From the NCBI GenBank assembly GCA_963693085.1, contig OY856410.1, positions 1,394,244,363-1,394,308,362 on the forward strand: a DNA stretch of 64,000 nucleotides. Reading direction: 5' to 3'. Position numbers and translations under genes: made by a program. Position 1 is the stretch's first letter; every line of letters starts with the position of its first letter. This DNA is from Alisma plantago-aquatica. Taxonomy: Eukaryota > Streptophyta > Magnoliopsida > Alismatales > Alismataceae. This document shows, one piece after another, positions 23,150-33,981 of this stretch. The notes beneath the pieces are model-generated. The model was given only the letters and a program-made list of their open reading frames with translations. It was not told the DNA's origin and searched no databases.

Positions 23150-24155
23150 GCAATTTTGATGACCAAACAGTCTCAAAACCGTTTGAGGTCAAACGGTCTC
23201 AAGACCTATTGAGACCAAACGGTCTCAAGATCATTTGAGGTCAAGTGGTGTCATGGTTGTATGGAGATCCAATGGTTACAATTGAACTAGTTCCAAAGGT
23301 TTTAACATTTGATGGTTCCTTGATTACAAATCCTAGATAGATTGAAGCTAAAACCCTAATTTAAGTTCAATCGGTTTCATTGCTGAATTGACCAAACGGT
23401 CTTAGACCGTTTGAGGACCATTCGGTCTCAGACCATTTGAGGACTAAACGGTCTCAAACCATTTAGGGTTTAATAATATTCAATTCAAATGGTCTCAAAC
23501 CGTTTAGGGATTTTGAGACCAAGACCGTTTGAGGGTCTAACGGTCTTCAAGACCTTTTGGAGGTCAAGCATCTCAAGACCGTTTGGAGGTCGAACATCTC
23601 AAGGCCGTTTGGAGGTCAAGCATCTTGAGACTGTTTGGAGGTCAAGGGCTGTGATGGATGGTTGGAGATCCAAGGGTTATAAGTTGATGTACTCTCAATG
23701 GTCCAATTGATGAATGATTCAATGAAACAAACCCTAATTGATTGGTTGAAGGAAACCCTAGATGATCCTTTCAGTTTCAAGGTAGTTTGGACCAAACGGT
23801 CTTGAGACTGTTTGAGTCTAAACAGTCTTGAAACCATTTGGAATCAAATGGTCCTCAAACCGTTTGAGATCAAATGGTCTCAAACCGTTTGGAGGTCCAA
23901 TCGGTTTCAAGGTTGATTTATCCAATCAGTTTCAAATGTTGATGGGTCTAATCAGTTTCAATGTACATGTGATCAAATGGTTTCAAGGGTTGAGTGCCCA
24001 AACGGTTTCAAAACCTTTTAGAGGGAAAACGGTCTCAAACCTAGATGCCCAAAAGGTTTCAAAACCGTTTGGAGGGCAAGCGATCTCAAAACCATTTGGA
24101 GGTTGAGGGGTCAAAACCGTTTGGAGGTTCAATGCAACCAAAACCATTTGAAGAC
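23150..24155. repeat. Palindrome-rich array, 3' LTR of B
   Basis: Counterpart of 14918-15970 with units missing from the first cluster and different arm mutations. Confidence 0.82.
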
Positions 24156-24504
24156 CTAATATGATGAAAGATCAATTAACCCCATGATTGTTAATGATGT
24201 ATATCAAAGATAATTGCAATGGTTGTACCTTTAAGGTACTAGGGTGATTAGTACCTTTTGAGTGGTTAACCTTTGATACTTATGGAAACAATATCTCAAT
24301 ACACTATGCTAACCCTAAATGTATGTACTTGAATGAAGGGTTGACCTAATCTAATCAAGCCTGAAGTAATCAACATCCTAGAGAGGATGAGAGAGAGAAA
24401 TTCATACATGTATAATAATCATGTAGAGGTTAAGCCTCAACACTTTCAACATGAATAAAATATGTAATTAGGGTATGATCCTTGATAAAGAGATCATGAA
24501 ACCC

Positions 24505-24815
24505 TTATCAAGAAGGTTGTTGAGCCCTAACCCTAATTTGGGGCAATGTTAGGTGAAACCCTAATCCAGGGGAATGGTGTAGACCTAATCTAGAGTGATG
24601 ACATGAGAAATCCCAATTCAGGGTAATATAATGAAAAACCCTAATTTAAGAGGATGCTTCATGAAACCCTAATTTGGGGAAAAGTTATAAGAAACCTTAA
24701 TTCAAGATAATGATGTGTGAAACCCTAATCTAGGGTGATGCCATGAGAAACCCCAGTATAGGGTAATGTTATGAGAAACCCTAATATAGGGTGATGATAT
24801 GTAAAACCCCAATTG
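24505..24815. repeat. CCCTAAT...AGGG array, 3' LTR of B
   Basis: Counterpart of 16340-16640, the same unit order with scattered substitutions. Confidence 0.8.
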
Positions 24816-25727
24816 ATAAAGAGGGGAACCCTATTCCTAATAATGGAGTAGTGAATAATATATTGGTAGGTGAAATACCTAAAGTGGTTGATAATGGATA
24901 ACCTTATATCAATAATGCCTTAACCTGAGATGAGTCCATATCATTGATAATGGTTGAATAATTCAAATGTGTGACTCATGACCAATACATTGCATGATAA
25001 ATGTGATGAACTGGTGTATAAAGTATTAGGATGGGAAATACCCTAATATAAGATAAGTTGATGAACTTAAGTAAGTTACAAGTGATGAGGGAAGTGATAC
25101 ATCAAGACATGATAGATATCGCATTCAGCAGCTCAAGGTTGATACACCTTGATATACCTTAAATCCAATATGTATGGATGAGTAACACATGAAGTGTGTC
25201 ATGCCAATTGTTACATTGAGATGTAATGAGCCTAATGCACTTTGATAAGTGTAGGATAACATACCTTAAGAAAGGGTTAAGCCAAGTTAATAAAGTATGA
25301 TGTATTCATACTCTGGTAAGGATGAGAGAGAAACTCATACCTTGTGTTTGATAATCATTTATTGATAAATGATGAGAATAGTTGTTGCCTAGTGAGAGGT
25401 GACAAGATGTTTAATGGCCTTGTAAGCCATGAGAGTAGTTGTTGCCTAGTGATAGGTAACAAGATGTTTATAAAGTCTCATGTAAGAAATGATAATGTTC
25501 AAAATAAACAATGGAAACTTAGTAACATAATAATAATAATAACTAATAATAATGAAATCTTGAACATACATGCTTTATGTTTACAACCAAATAAGGGCTA
25601 TAGTGTTTTGAATAAGCTTAAAGGAGATACGAGGAATAATTGAATTACATAAAGAATGTGATTAAGTATGATGGCTTGGCCAAGGTTTAATACCTAGTAA
25701 AGGTGATGTGGTATTAAGTGATAATGT

Positions 25728-26247
25728 CATAGGATTGGTAATAACCCAATACCTGGAATAATAGCACATGATTGGTAATAACCCAATACCTGGAATAATG
25801 ACACAAGATTGGTCATAACCCAATACCTGGAATAATTGCATAGGATTGGTAATAACCCAATACATGGAATAATGTCACAGGATTGGTAATAACCTAATAC
25901 CTGGAATAATGTCACAAGATTGGTCAGAACCCAATACCTGGAATAATGTCATAGGATTGGTCATAACCCAATACCTGGAATAGTTACACAGGATTGGTAA
26001 TAACCCAATACCTGGAATGGTTGCACATGATTGGTAATAATCCAATACCTGGAATGGTTGCACAAGATTGGCATAGTCCAATGCCTGGAATGTTTGCATA
26101 AGATTAGTATAGTCCAATGCCTGGAATGGTTGCACATGATTGGTATAGTCCAATGCCTGGAATGGTTACACAGGATTGGCATAGTCCAATGCCTAGAATG
26201 TTTGCATAGGATTGGCATAGTCCAGTGCCTGGACATAATATGATGAT
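25728..26247. repeat. 37-bp ATTGG/CCAAT array, 3' LTR of B
   Basis: Again fourteen units at 37-bp spacing (TTGG at 25735, 25772 ... 26216; the unit at 26105 reads TTAG). The unit number equals that of the 5' LTR, as expected if both were copied from one template. Confidence 0.88.
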
Positions 26248-27120
26248 GTATACTCACATGACTGGTACAATTCAATATCTGGCTAATAGATTGGCTAAGC
26301 TCAATAGACAGAAATGAGAATGATTCATGGATGACATACCATGATAATGAGTATCCCAGGATAAGCTTGAGATGTTGATATAGTAAGATGGATAAATGAT
26401 ATACATGTTCTTCATATTCCTTATAAAGTAAATAGATGATTTACTGCTCTATCATAGATAGTTGCAATGCTTTAAAAGATGAGAATGTTTTAAACTGCTT
26501 ATCCCCTGCTTAGTTTTATAATGTTTATTTGCAATAATAATGTTTCTGGCGGAGAGTTATATCTCTCGCTAGGACAATTTCAATTGTCTCACCCCCGTGG
26601 GATCCAACATTTTTAGGTGGATGCAGACGAGGAGGTAGAAATCATACAACATGGAAAGGACAACAACATCAGGGGCAGCAATAACATCTCAGGTGGAGAT
26701 ATCAACTGTCGTATCTTGAAGATATGAGTCCTATGTGTCGTCTCTATACTCTCAGGTCCTAGGAGTTAGTAGTTAGTGCTTTTATAATCGATCTGAGATT
26801 TTGGCTTGAATGCCTAGAGGTTTGTGTTGCTCATGTGTAGACTTAACAAGAGCAATTGATGTATGTAATCCTCGAGAAGAGATGGTACATGGTATGTACT
26901 TGTGGACCAGAATGTACATGTAATACTTTGGCTCTTGTTGTTAATAGTTTCCTGGAATCAGATCTCTTTGCAAAAGGTTTTAATTTTTAGTGATTTTTGT
27001 TAATCCACTGTTAATGATCGCTTCCTCTTAGTTACTGACATTTTGTTCGAACGGTGTGCGACAATTATCTTGTTTCTAACCCTAATATTTCTAGGGTTCC
27101 TCTCTAGACCATCCTTCCAC

Positions 27121-27143
27121 TGTATACCTGGCCAGGGTATACA
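27121..27143 (-). other. Twin-hairpin module of C (left copy), PBS-distal hairpin
   Basis: In sense orientation: stem TGTATACC with GGTATACA, 8 perfect pairs, loop CTGGCCA. The same 8-7-8 layout as in A and B. Confidence 0.7.
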
Positions 27144-27190
27144 TGAAAGAATAAACAGAGTAGCTTGATATTGGTTGATCCAAGTACTCA

Positions 27191-27209
27191 GATACTAGGC
27201 CAGGATATC
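27191..27209 (-). other. Twin-hairpin module of C (left copy), PBS-proximal hairpin
   Basis: Imperfect stem based on GATA...TATC around a GGCC-containing loop. It is degraded relative to the right copy at 33848-33866. Confidence 0.5.
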
Positions 27210-27308
27210 CAAATATTCAAATCCCTAGAGCTAACATCATAACATCTCCTATCCGCCACACTTATGACTCTAACTTACTAACTTAATGGTCCTAGACAAC
27301 TCATCCTA

Positions 27309-27321
27309 AGCTCTGATACCA
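27309..27321 (-). promoter_or_regulatory. Primer binding site beside the left C LTR
   Basis: Reverse complement reads TGGTATCAGAGCT, three bases from the LTR end, on the minus strand. Confidence 0.88.
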
Positions 27322-27324
27322 AGT

Positions 27325-30300
27325 TGTTACACCCCGATCTCACAATTACCATTAATCATGATATTAGGGCATAAATTGAGGATTTAACGTAATACAAAGA
27401 TCACCCTTAACTTTTTCTTGTTTTTCAAACTCTTTGTTTTCTCACATTGAACCACATAAACTAACTTTACAAGGGAATCTAAACATTGATTTCTCTAATC
27501 TGTTTCAACAGTAAAAATGCATGTATGAACATTCATTATGTTTCTCATACTTTTAAGCACATAAGACTTGCTGATTCACATACATTGCTAAAAGATGAAT
27601 AATGTTATACATCATCATTTACAACTCTCTCTTATATCTTTACAAGGACCTAGAGTGACAAGGACTGACTGAACTTAACCATACTCAGACTTAACTCTTG
27701 TGGTAGATCTACTCTGATGCAATGATATCTTCAATCCCCACGCTTTCCCTAAACAATTTAAGTAGAGGGGTGATCCTACTCGCTCAGTGAATGAGTAAAA
27801 CAATAATGCAGTCTAAAGTACTGAATCAGACATTTATCATTCTTGGATAATTGAAATAAAACAAGATAGAAATTTCAAATTAAAAGACTAGATATTCAAA
27901 AACTTACTAATAACATTGAAGCCTACATCATTAGAAATAAACAAGTATAGAAATATAATCCTCACTATATTCAGTATTACATTTAAAGAACAACTGCTAC
28001 GAAACTGAAATCAAATCTTTCATAACTCTTCTTACTTATAAGAAACTCTTTAAACTTATATTATCATATTTTAGCTTATACCCTAATTATATGTAGTGTA
28101 CTCTACATATGAAGAATCATAATGAAATATGATCTCACCGTACAAGACTTAGCTGACACACCCAGATGCTAAGTCTGACTACATCGCTGGTCTGCAATAG
28201 GAAAATGGCTCTCTGGCCTCGACACACCTATGGACCGTAAAATTGGACTCCTCCTCTAACCTGAGCACACATGCGGAGAGTCAAGCCACCTATTGGCTTT
28301 TCTATACTCTAGTGCCACCATGATCTCTAGTTGATGTTGGACACTACATAATATATTTTAAAGGAAACTTCCACTAGGGCTTTGTCCCCCGTATCACCTG
28401 TTAGTACGATCCGACCCCTGTATACTAGACACTGCTAGGGTTAGGTCATTTCATCCCTATAGCGCAAACCTCTCATAGGGAATCTACAGTGTTCAGGGCT
28501 ACTATTATAACTATAACTTTGATTATATCTTTCTCTTAGACTAATCTCTTTTAACTCTGTATATTAATGACTACTCAGACTATTGAATTGAAATCACTGA
28601 TGATACTGCACTGAATGCTTAACATATTATTTACCCCTTTCTTAGGGTTTCTCCTTACTCATGAACATATAGCACTTCTCATGTATTCAAACATATATCA
28701 TGTCTACTAATATAAATATTCTCATTCAACATTTCTCACATTTATGCATGACATCGATAACATACATATCTAGGGCATGTCACATCTCTCCACTTGGAAT
28801 AGCATAGCAACATATACATTTCATGACAAGTATTTGAGTTAGAAAATCCGAATCTCATAAATGAAGCATGTATACATATAAGATAATATTCAGATAAAAT
28901 CCCACAATATCACATGAATCATTTCAACCAACCATTTACTACTAAATTAGATATGTATACTTGTAAAAGCATACTAGATTGGGTTTCCATCCTTGATTAC
29001 TTGCTATTCACATGATATGTATTGTGAAAATCAGAAACTCTATTTGTCCATATATCAAATCAAAGAGATCAAACATGTAGAATTATATGCACTAGGAACA
29101 TAAGTAAGATCATATAAGGATAAATCCGAATTTCAGCTATAATGTTGTTCAAGCACCCGAATAACTTGAAAATTCAGATCTTCAGAAGATTCTTAATAAA
29201 CTTCTTAATTCTGTAGTATTCAAGATACATGGATATCTATATCCATGTCATCATATAAATGTTTTCAGATCATAGTTGGAACATGAATTGAAGTATTCTA
29301 TAAACTGAATTCAAGAACAATTCTTTTCATTTATTGTCATCTAGGGCGAAATCGAGAATATAAATTAAAACCATCTAATTGAGTACAATTAACTGAAATA
29401 TTTTTTTACCCACTCACCCTAAGCTATAAAATAGCTTAAAAATGTATCCCATATATGAAAATCTCAAATCCATATCAAAACCCTAGCAATCGCCACTTTC
29501 TTCTTCCTTTCAACTCAGAAACCCTAGAATTGAAGATTAAGAGAGAAAGAGTGAGAAAAGGACTTGATTTGATATGATTTTGTATCCAATCAGGGTAGGG
29601 ACGGAATCTTGACATCTGAGAGAAGATTCACCATCAAACTATATCCAAAGAAGCTAAACTTACATGATTTCATCATTCCTCGGACCGCAGAACCGTAGGT
29701 CAGCATCTCCATCACTTTCTCCTCTCAAACCCTAACTCTCCCTCTCTCTCTAGGATTTCGTTTCTCTAGATTGAATCATGAATTATGAGAGCTCCTTGTG
29801 TGTTAGGTTGACCATATAGAGAAATTGAGCTGCTTGGGTCAATTGCACATTGACCCCTCACTATACTTTCTCTTATTTCAGCTGAATTCTTTGTCATAAA
29901 AATATTACTATAATTCGTATACTTATAAGGTCTAAACACATCCAAAAATTACGAAACTTTTACATGTTATGATTTAGATTCAGATCACCAGTTAAAAATG
30001 AAAATCATTTGGAGTTACAAATAAATAATTAAAAATAAAACACTACACTGCTAAAAAGCACTATGTCAGCATTTTTGTCGAAGTATAGTTTGACCGAGAA
30101 CCACATTCAAAGAACACTCGAATATACTGAAAATTTTCTCCAATATGAATGATTGAGTTATCCATATCATATCCAAAATTCAATTAAATACAAAATTTGT
30201 AGAAAATATGAAAAATCATTTACCACACTGCTATCCTGATCAAATTCCATATTCATGTACTATCAAAACCCTAATTTTTGCCGATTAGGGTTTATATTTT

Positions 30301-30473
30301 TCTCAAACCCTAATTATACAAAGAGATAGAATACTTGGGGTTCTCATTAGTTTTAACATATCATGATTGAGATATCATCATTAATCATGTTTAATCAATG
30401 ACCAATATAACTAAGCATGCAGTCATCCACATAAACCCTAACTTACCCATTAAGCTCAGATACGGTCATAACA
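27325..30473 (-). repeat. Family C LTR, left copy (shared by two internal regions)
   Basis: 3149 bp. On the minus strand it starts TGTTATGACCGTATCTG and ends GGGGTGTAACA. It has a PBS on its left and a polypurine tract on its right, so it works as 5' LTR for the left internal copy and 3' LTR for the right one. It resembles the right copy at about 95% by eye. Parts of it resemble LTR A (the same ends and the segment around 28180-28340). Confidence 0.88.
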
Positions 30474-30489
30474 ATTCTTTCCCCCCTTA
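30474..30489 (-). promoter_or_regulatory. Polypurine tract of family C
   Basis: On the minus strand AAGGGGGGAAAGAAT directly precedes the LTR start. The bases before it (CGAGGGCGAAACC) resemble the usual end of Tekay-type pol. Confidence 0.85.
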
Positions 30490-33400
30490 AAAAGGTTTCG
30501 CCCTCGAAACATAAATATGCAAGTAAAGTACATTCAGGGTTTATTTTAAGCTTCTGAAATCTTACATGTCATTATATTCTTGTATTTCATACCTAAATAC
30601 AGTTTTCAACATTAAGTCCTTCATTTCTTTTCAAATCACAACATGTTTGAAATAGTTCTCAATGACAACAAACAAATTTCTATGCCACAATCAATCATAG
30701 CAGAGAGAGAGAAACAACCATTTCAATATTTTTTTATACCCTTGAGGTGTTACCTCAACATTGATAATCTGATCCAACTATCTCAATTCATACGGCTCAA
30801 TATGTACTATTGTTATGTATTACCTCTAAGTCACAAAAGAGAGTTCACCATGTTCTTTTGAATTTTACTATTGTGCTACTCAAATAGCAAAACAGTCTTG
30901 AGTTGGAAGACTAGATTCAACAACAATTGTATAATACTACTCACGGCATCCCCATTGCATCATGGATGCATAAGGGGAAGCATTACCATCACATTCCATA
31001 TTATTCTCAAGTATGAACCCACACATAATTCAAGGTGTAACCATCGGGTTATAGCATACTAGGGTTTCAACAATAGTAACAAAGTACTCCATAATTGTAT
31101 TAGTCATTCAAGGACTATTCATACCCAATTACCATCACTTATTTATATTAAAGCTAGGTATAACAAGCTATACCTCATTAGGGTTACATATCAATACAAT
31201 ATGGTTATCATCCCTTCTATTCATATGAGTGAATAGGTAAGACTACCATATTCAGGGTAACCCTTCATTTGTTCCATCATTATTCAACCCATATCACCAT
31301 ACCACAATTGTACAATACTAAGATGGATTACTGGTATGAATGACTACAACTATCAGACACCTTTAATTAACATATTGCTTACACATGTACACTGAAATCA
31401 TACGTAGAACCAATTTACATCCCTTAATATACCTTCAACAAATTATACTTCTAAAAACAAATTCACATATTACTAAAAGCCATTATTTTCTCTTATCTCT
31501 CTCCTCATTCACTACTACTTACTTTTTTCTACTTATCCTTCTCATTCTAATCATGTAGATTAAACATTCCTAAAATTTAAACATAAAAGGTACAAATAGA
31601 TTATTCATCATTCTTGCTATCATTGCAAGAATTTATCTCATATCACACTTCACTCATATTGTATTTCTCCTTTTATTCAAAACACACTTGTTACATTTCA
31701 AATTTATATCTTACTCTTTATTCTGAATCATTTCCATATTGTTTATCTACCTTTCAGATTAGCTATCTTTAAACCCTGGATTACTATCAGTGTTTGTTTA
31801 CTTCTCATAGTGCAAATCTCATGATCTTGTTTTATAGAGATGCTAGTATTCAAGGTCAAATCACTAGAGACATCCCTTGAACTACTACAACTCTAAACAT
31901 TCTAGGGTTTGGTCCTTATAATTAGCATGACGTTATTGCGATGTGACTTTGCTCCCTTAGTTTGAAATTCAAACTTTGGATCTCACAAGTTTTACTAAAG
32001 TCTTCTTTATATTATAGATTGAATTTCCTTTCTCTTACTTGGACATTCAGATAGATTACATTCTCAATTACCCTGCTAGGGTTTCATCATCATATTGTAA
32101 GTCATTATTACATTCACTAGATGTCTCTACCACGATGGTTATGCATCATATATGATTCATTTTCTTATCACTTCATTCCCACATTGCTCTAATTAAGGAA
32201 GATATGAATGAGAGGATGATTTTGAGACTTAGAATTCTTATCTTCAAACATTCAATAATACATTTCTCATATGTAGGTTTAATTAATTATCAACAAGGAT
32301 ACTTGACTAATTAGCACTTTCTTGAATCTCGCAACCTCTTTCTTTTATAATCAATATTACTCCATTATGTTTCAAACCCTTCTTTACTTTCCATAATCCC
32401 CTTACCATATACTAATATTCCACATGTCATCTTTAATTTCTAGTTTTCTCTTATGATCATGTTGCTTCTTTTATGTGTATGATCATGTATACCATGTTGC
32501 ATATATTTCCTTTTATCCTTCTACTAATGTGAAGTTGAAATTCTAAATCAATAATTTCTCTACTAGTATCACCTCATGTTTAATACATTACATATCCTTC
32601 ATTTTAAATCAAACGGCTCATGCATGGGTGAAACATAGTTTCTCTTTCAATCAAGTTTTTCCTTCCTAAATATAGTCTACCTTTGTATGACTTATTCATT
32701 TATTTAGCTACACTTTTGTTCTTCTTTTAGAAACTAGTTTGTCGTTCTATAGAGACTTAGAATCCAAAGGCAGTAAGGATGAATGTATTAAACTTATAAA
32801 TAAGGGTATACATTCCATGCTCTCAATTATATCATAACCCTCATTCCTTAATCAAGCTCATTATTTCAAACATTTCTCTTTGTTTCAACTAAGTTTCTTA
32901 TCCTAGTTTTATGATTTACATGCTCATCTAGTTCTCTTCACTTTAACTCTTCTGAAGATTCTTCACTTCTATGTACTTATTGTATACTTAGCTCTTTTGT
33001 TCTATTTTCCCTTTGCTTTGGAGTACATACAAACATTGTACTCGGTTATATAATCCATTCCTCATGATTCATTCTTACTATCTTGGCCCCTTACATACTT
33101 TTCTCATATCTTTTCAATATTTCATATTTAGAGTTCATATAATACTAATAATTAAACTTAATATGAACCTTATGTCATGTTCCTTTATTCCCAATTAAGT
33201 ATTTCTCATATGAGGCCCCAAAGTTGGATCTCAGATATCTGTTCCAAATGATTATTAGTTATCCCAGTCTTTCCCTTATACTTGAAATTCTTAGAGTATA
33301 TACATTCATACTAGAATTTGGATCTTATCTATCCAAAATTTACTCTTGTTATGTTACTAATAGGAGTCATTAGATCCCAGTAATGCATCCTGCCATCCAG

Positions 33401-33777
33401 ACCAGGCCAAACCTACATTCCTAAAGCCAAGAGCTACTCAGGATTACTCAACTCCTATTCATCTCAAATATGTGGAAGAAAACTTATCCATTTAGGAAAG
33501 CTCATTCAATGATCATTTCTAGTCTACTTGATACAAAGAATGTAATCAATAAATGCTACAACTGCATAGTGTATAACAAATCTTAAAGACCCATATATAT
33601 TTCAAAATACTGAATATCTGAATTTAAACATATAAGAGCTTTTCTATTCATCTCCAATAAAACAACAATATGAAAAGAAAGTTCTATCTCATTTTATATT
33701 TATGCTCTTAATTCATGTTACTTATCTTGTTTCCAACCCTAATTTTTCTAGGGTTCCTCTCTAGACCATCCTTCCAC

Positions 33778-33800
33778 TGTATACCTGGCCAGGGTATACA
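33778..33800 (-). other. Twin-hairpin module of C (right copy), PBS-distal hairpin
   Basis: The same arms TGTATACC/GGTATACA and loop CTGGCCA (sense) as the left copy, although the flanks have diverged. Confidence 0.7.
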
Positions 33801-33847
33801 TGAAAGAATAGATAGAGTAGCTTGATACTGGTTGATCCAAGTACTCA

Positions 33848-33866
33848 GATACCGGGCCAGGATATC
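33848..33866 (-). other. Twin-hairpin module of C (right copy), PBS-proximal hairpin
   Basis: In sense orientation GATATCC pairs with GGTATC with one bulged base. The loop TGGCCC contains GGCC. It is about 100 bases downstream of the PBS. Confidence 0.55.
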
Positions 33867-33965
33867 CAAATACTCAAATCCCCAGAGCTAACATTATAAC
33901 ATCTCCTATCAGCCACACTTATGACTCTAACTTACTAACTTAATGGTCCCCGACATCTCAGCCTA

Positions 33966-33978
33966 CACTCTGATACCA
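33966..33978 (-). promoter_or_regulatory. Primer binding site beside the right C LTR
   Basis: Reverse complement reads TGGTATCAGAGTG: one change from the usual TGGTATCAGAGCG/A site. Confidence 0.82.
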
Positions 33979-33981
33979 AGT

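Larger units (their letters stand above)
13506..27063 (+). mobile_element. Element B: gypsy retrotransposon with 5.4-kb LTRs, gag only
   Basis: 5' LTR 13506-18933, internal region 18934-21757, 3' LTR 21758-27063. The LTRs start TGTAACATCCCTGACC and end in CGACA. The flanks are CTTAT (13501-13505) and ATTAT (27064-27068), a 5-bp duplication with one mismatch; beyond them the interrupted C sequence continues exactly as at 33721. The LTRs are roughly 95% alike by eye, so B seems older than A. The only coding part is a decayed gag; protease, RT and integrase are absent, as in terminal-repeat-with-gag (TR-GAG) type elements. The LTRs make up nearly 80% of the element. Confidence 0.9.
21758..27063 (+). 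repeat. 3' LTR of element B
   Basis: 5306 bp, collinear with the 5' LTR. It is about 120 bp shorter, mainly because of fewer palindromic units and small deletions. All three arrays are present. Confidence 0.9.
27064..27324 (-). mobile_element. Family C internal fragment, piece 3 (PBS side)
   Basis: Matches 33721-33981. It resumes family C exactly after element B and runs to the PBS and LTR of C. It contains the twin hairpins on the minus strand. Confidence 0.88.
30474..33981 (-). mobile_element. Family C internal region, complete and non-coding
   Basis: About 3.5 kb between two C LTRs, with no gag or pol frame in any orientation. The PBS-proximal 2.3 kb (about 31650-33981) is related to the internal front of element A. 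The segment 30490-31640 is unique here, AT-rich and without recognisable coding. This fits a LARD-type non-autonomous element that depends on Tekay-like partners. Confidence 0.78.

Noticed and set aside
30643..31062. Small plus-strand frames in the C internal region
   Set aside because: Antisense to the element, AT-rich, no domain and no counterpart in related copies.
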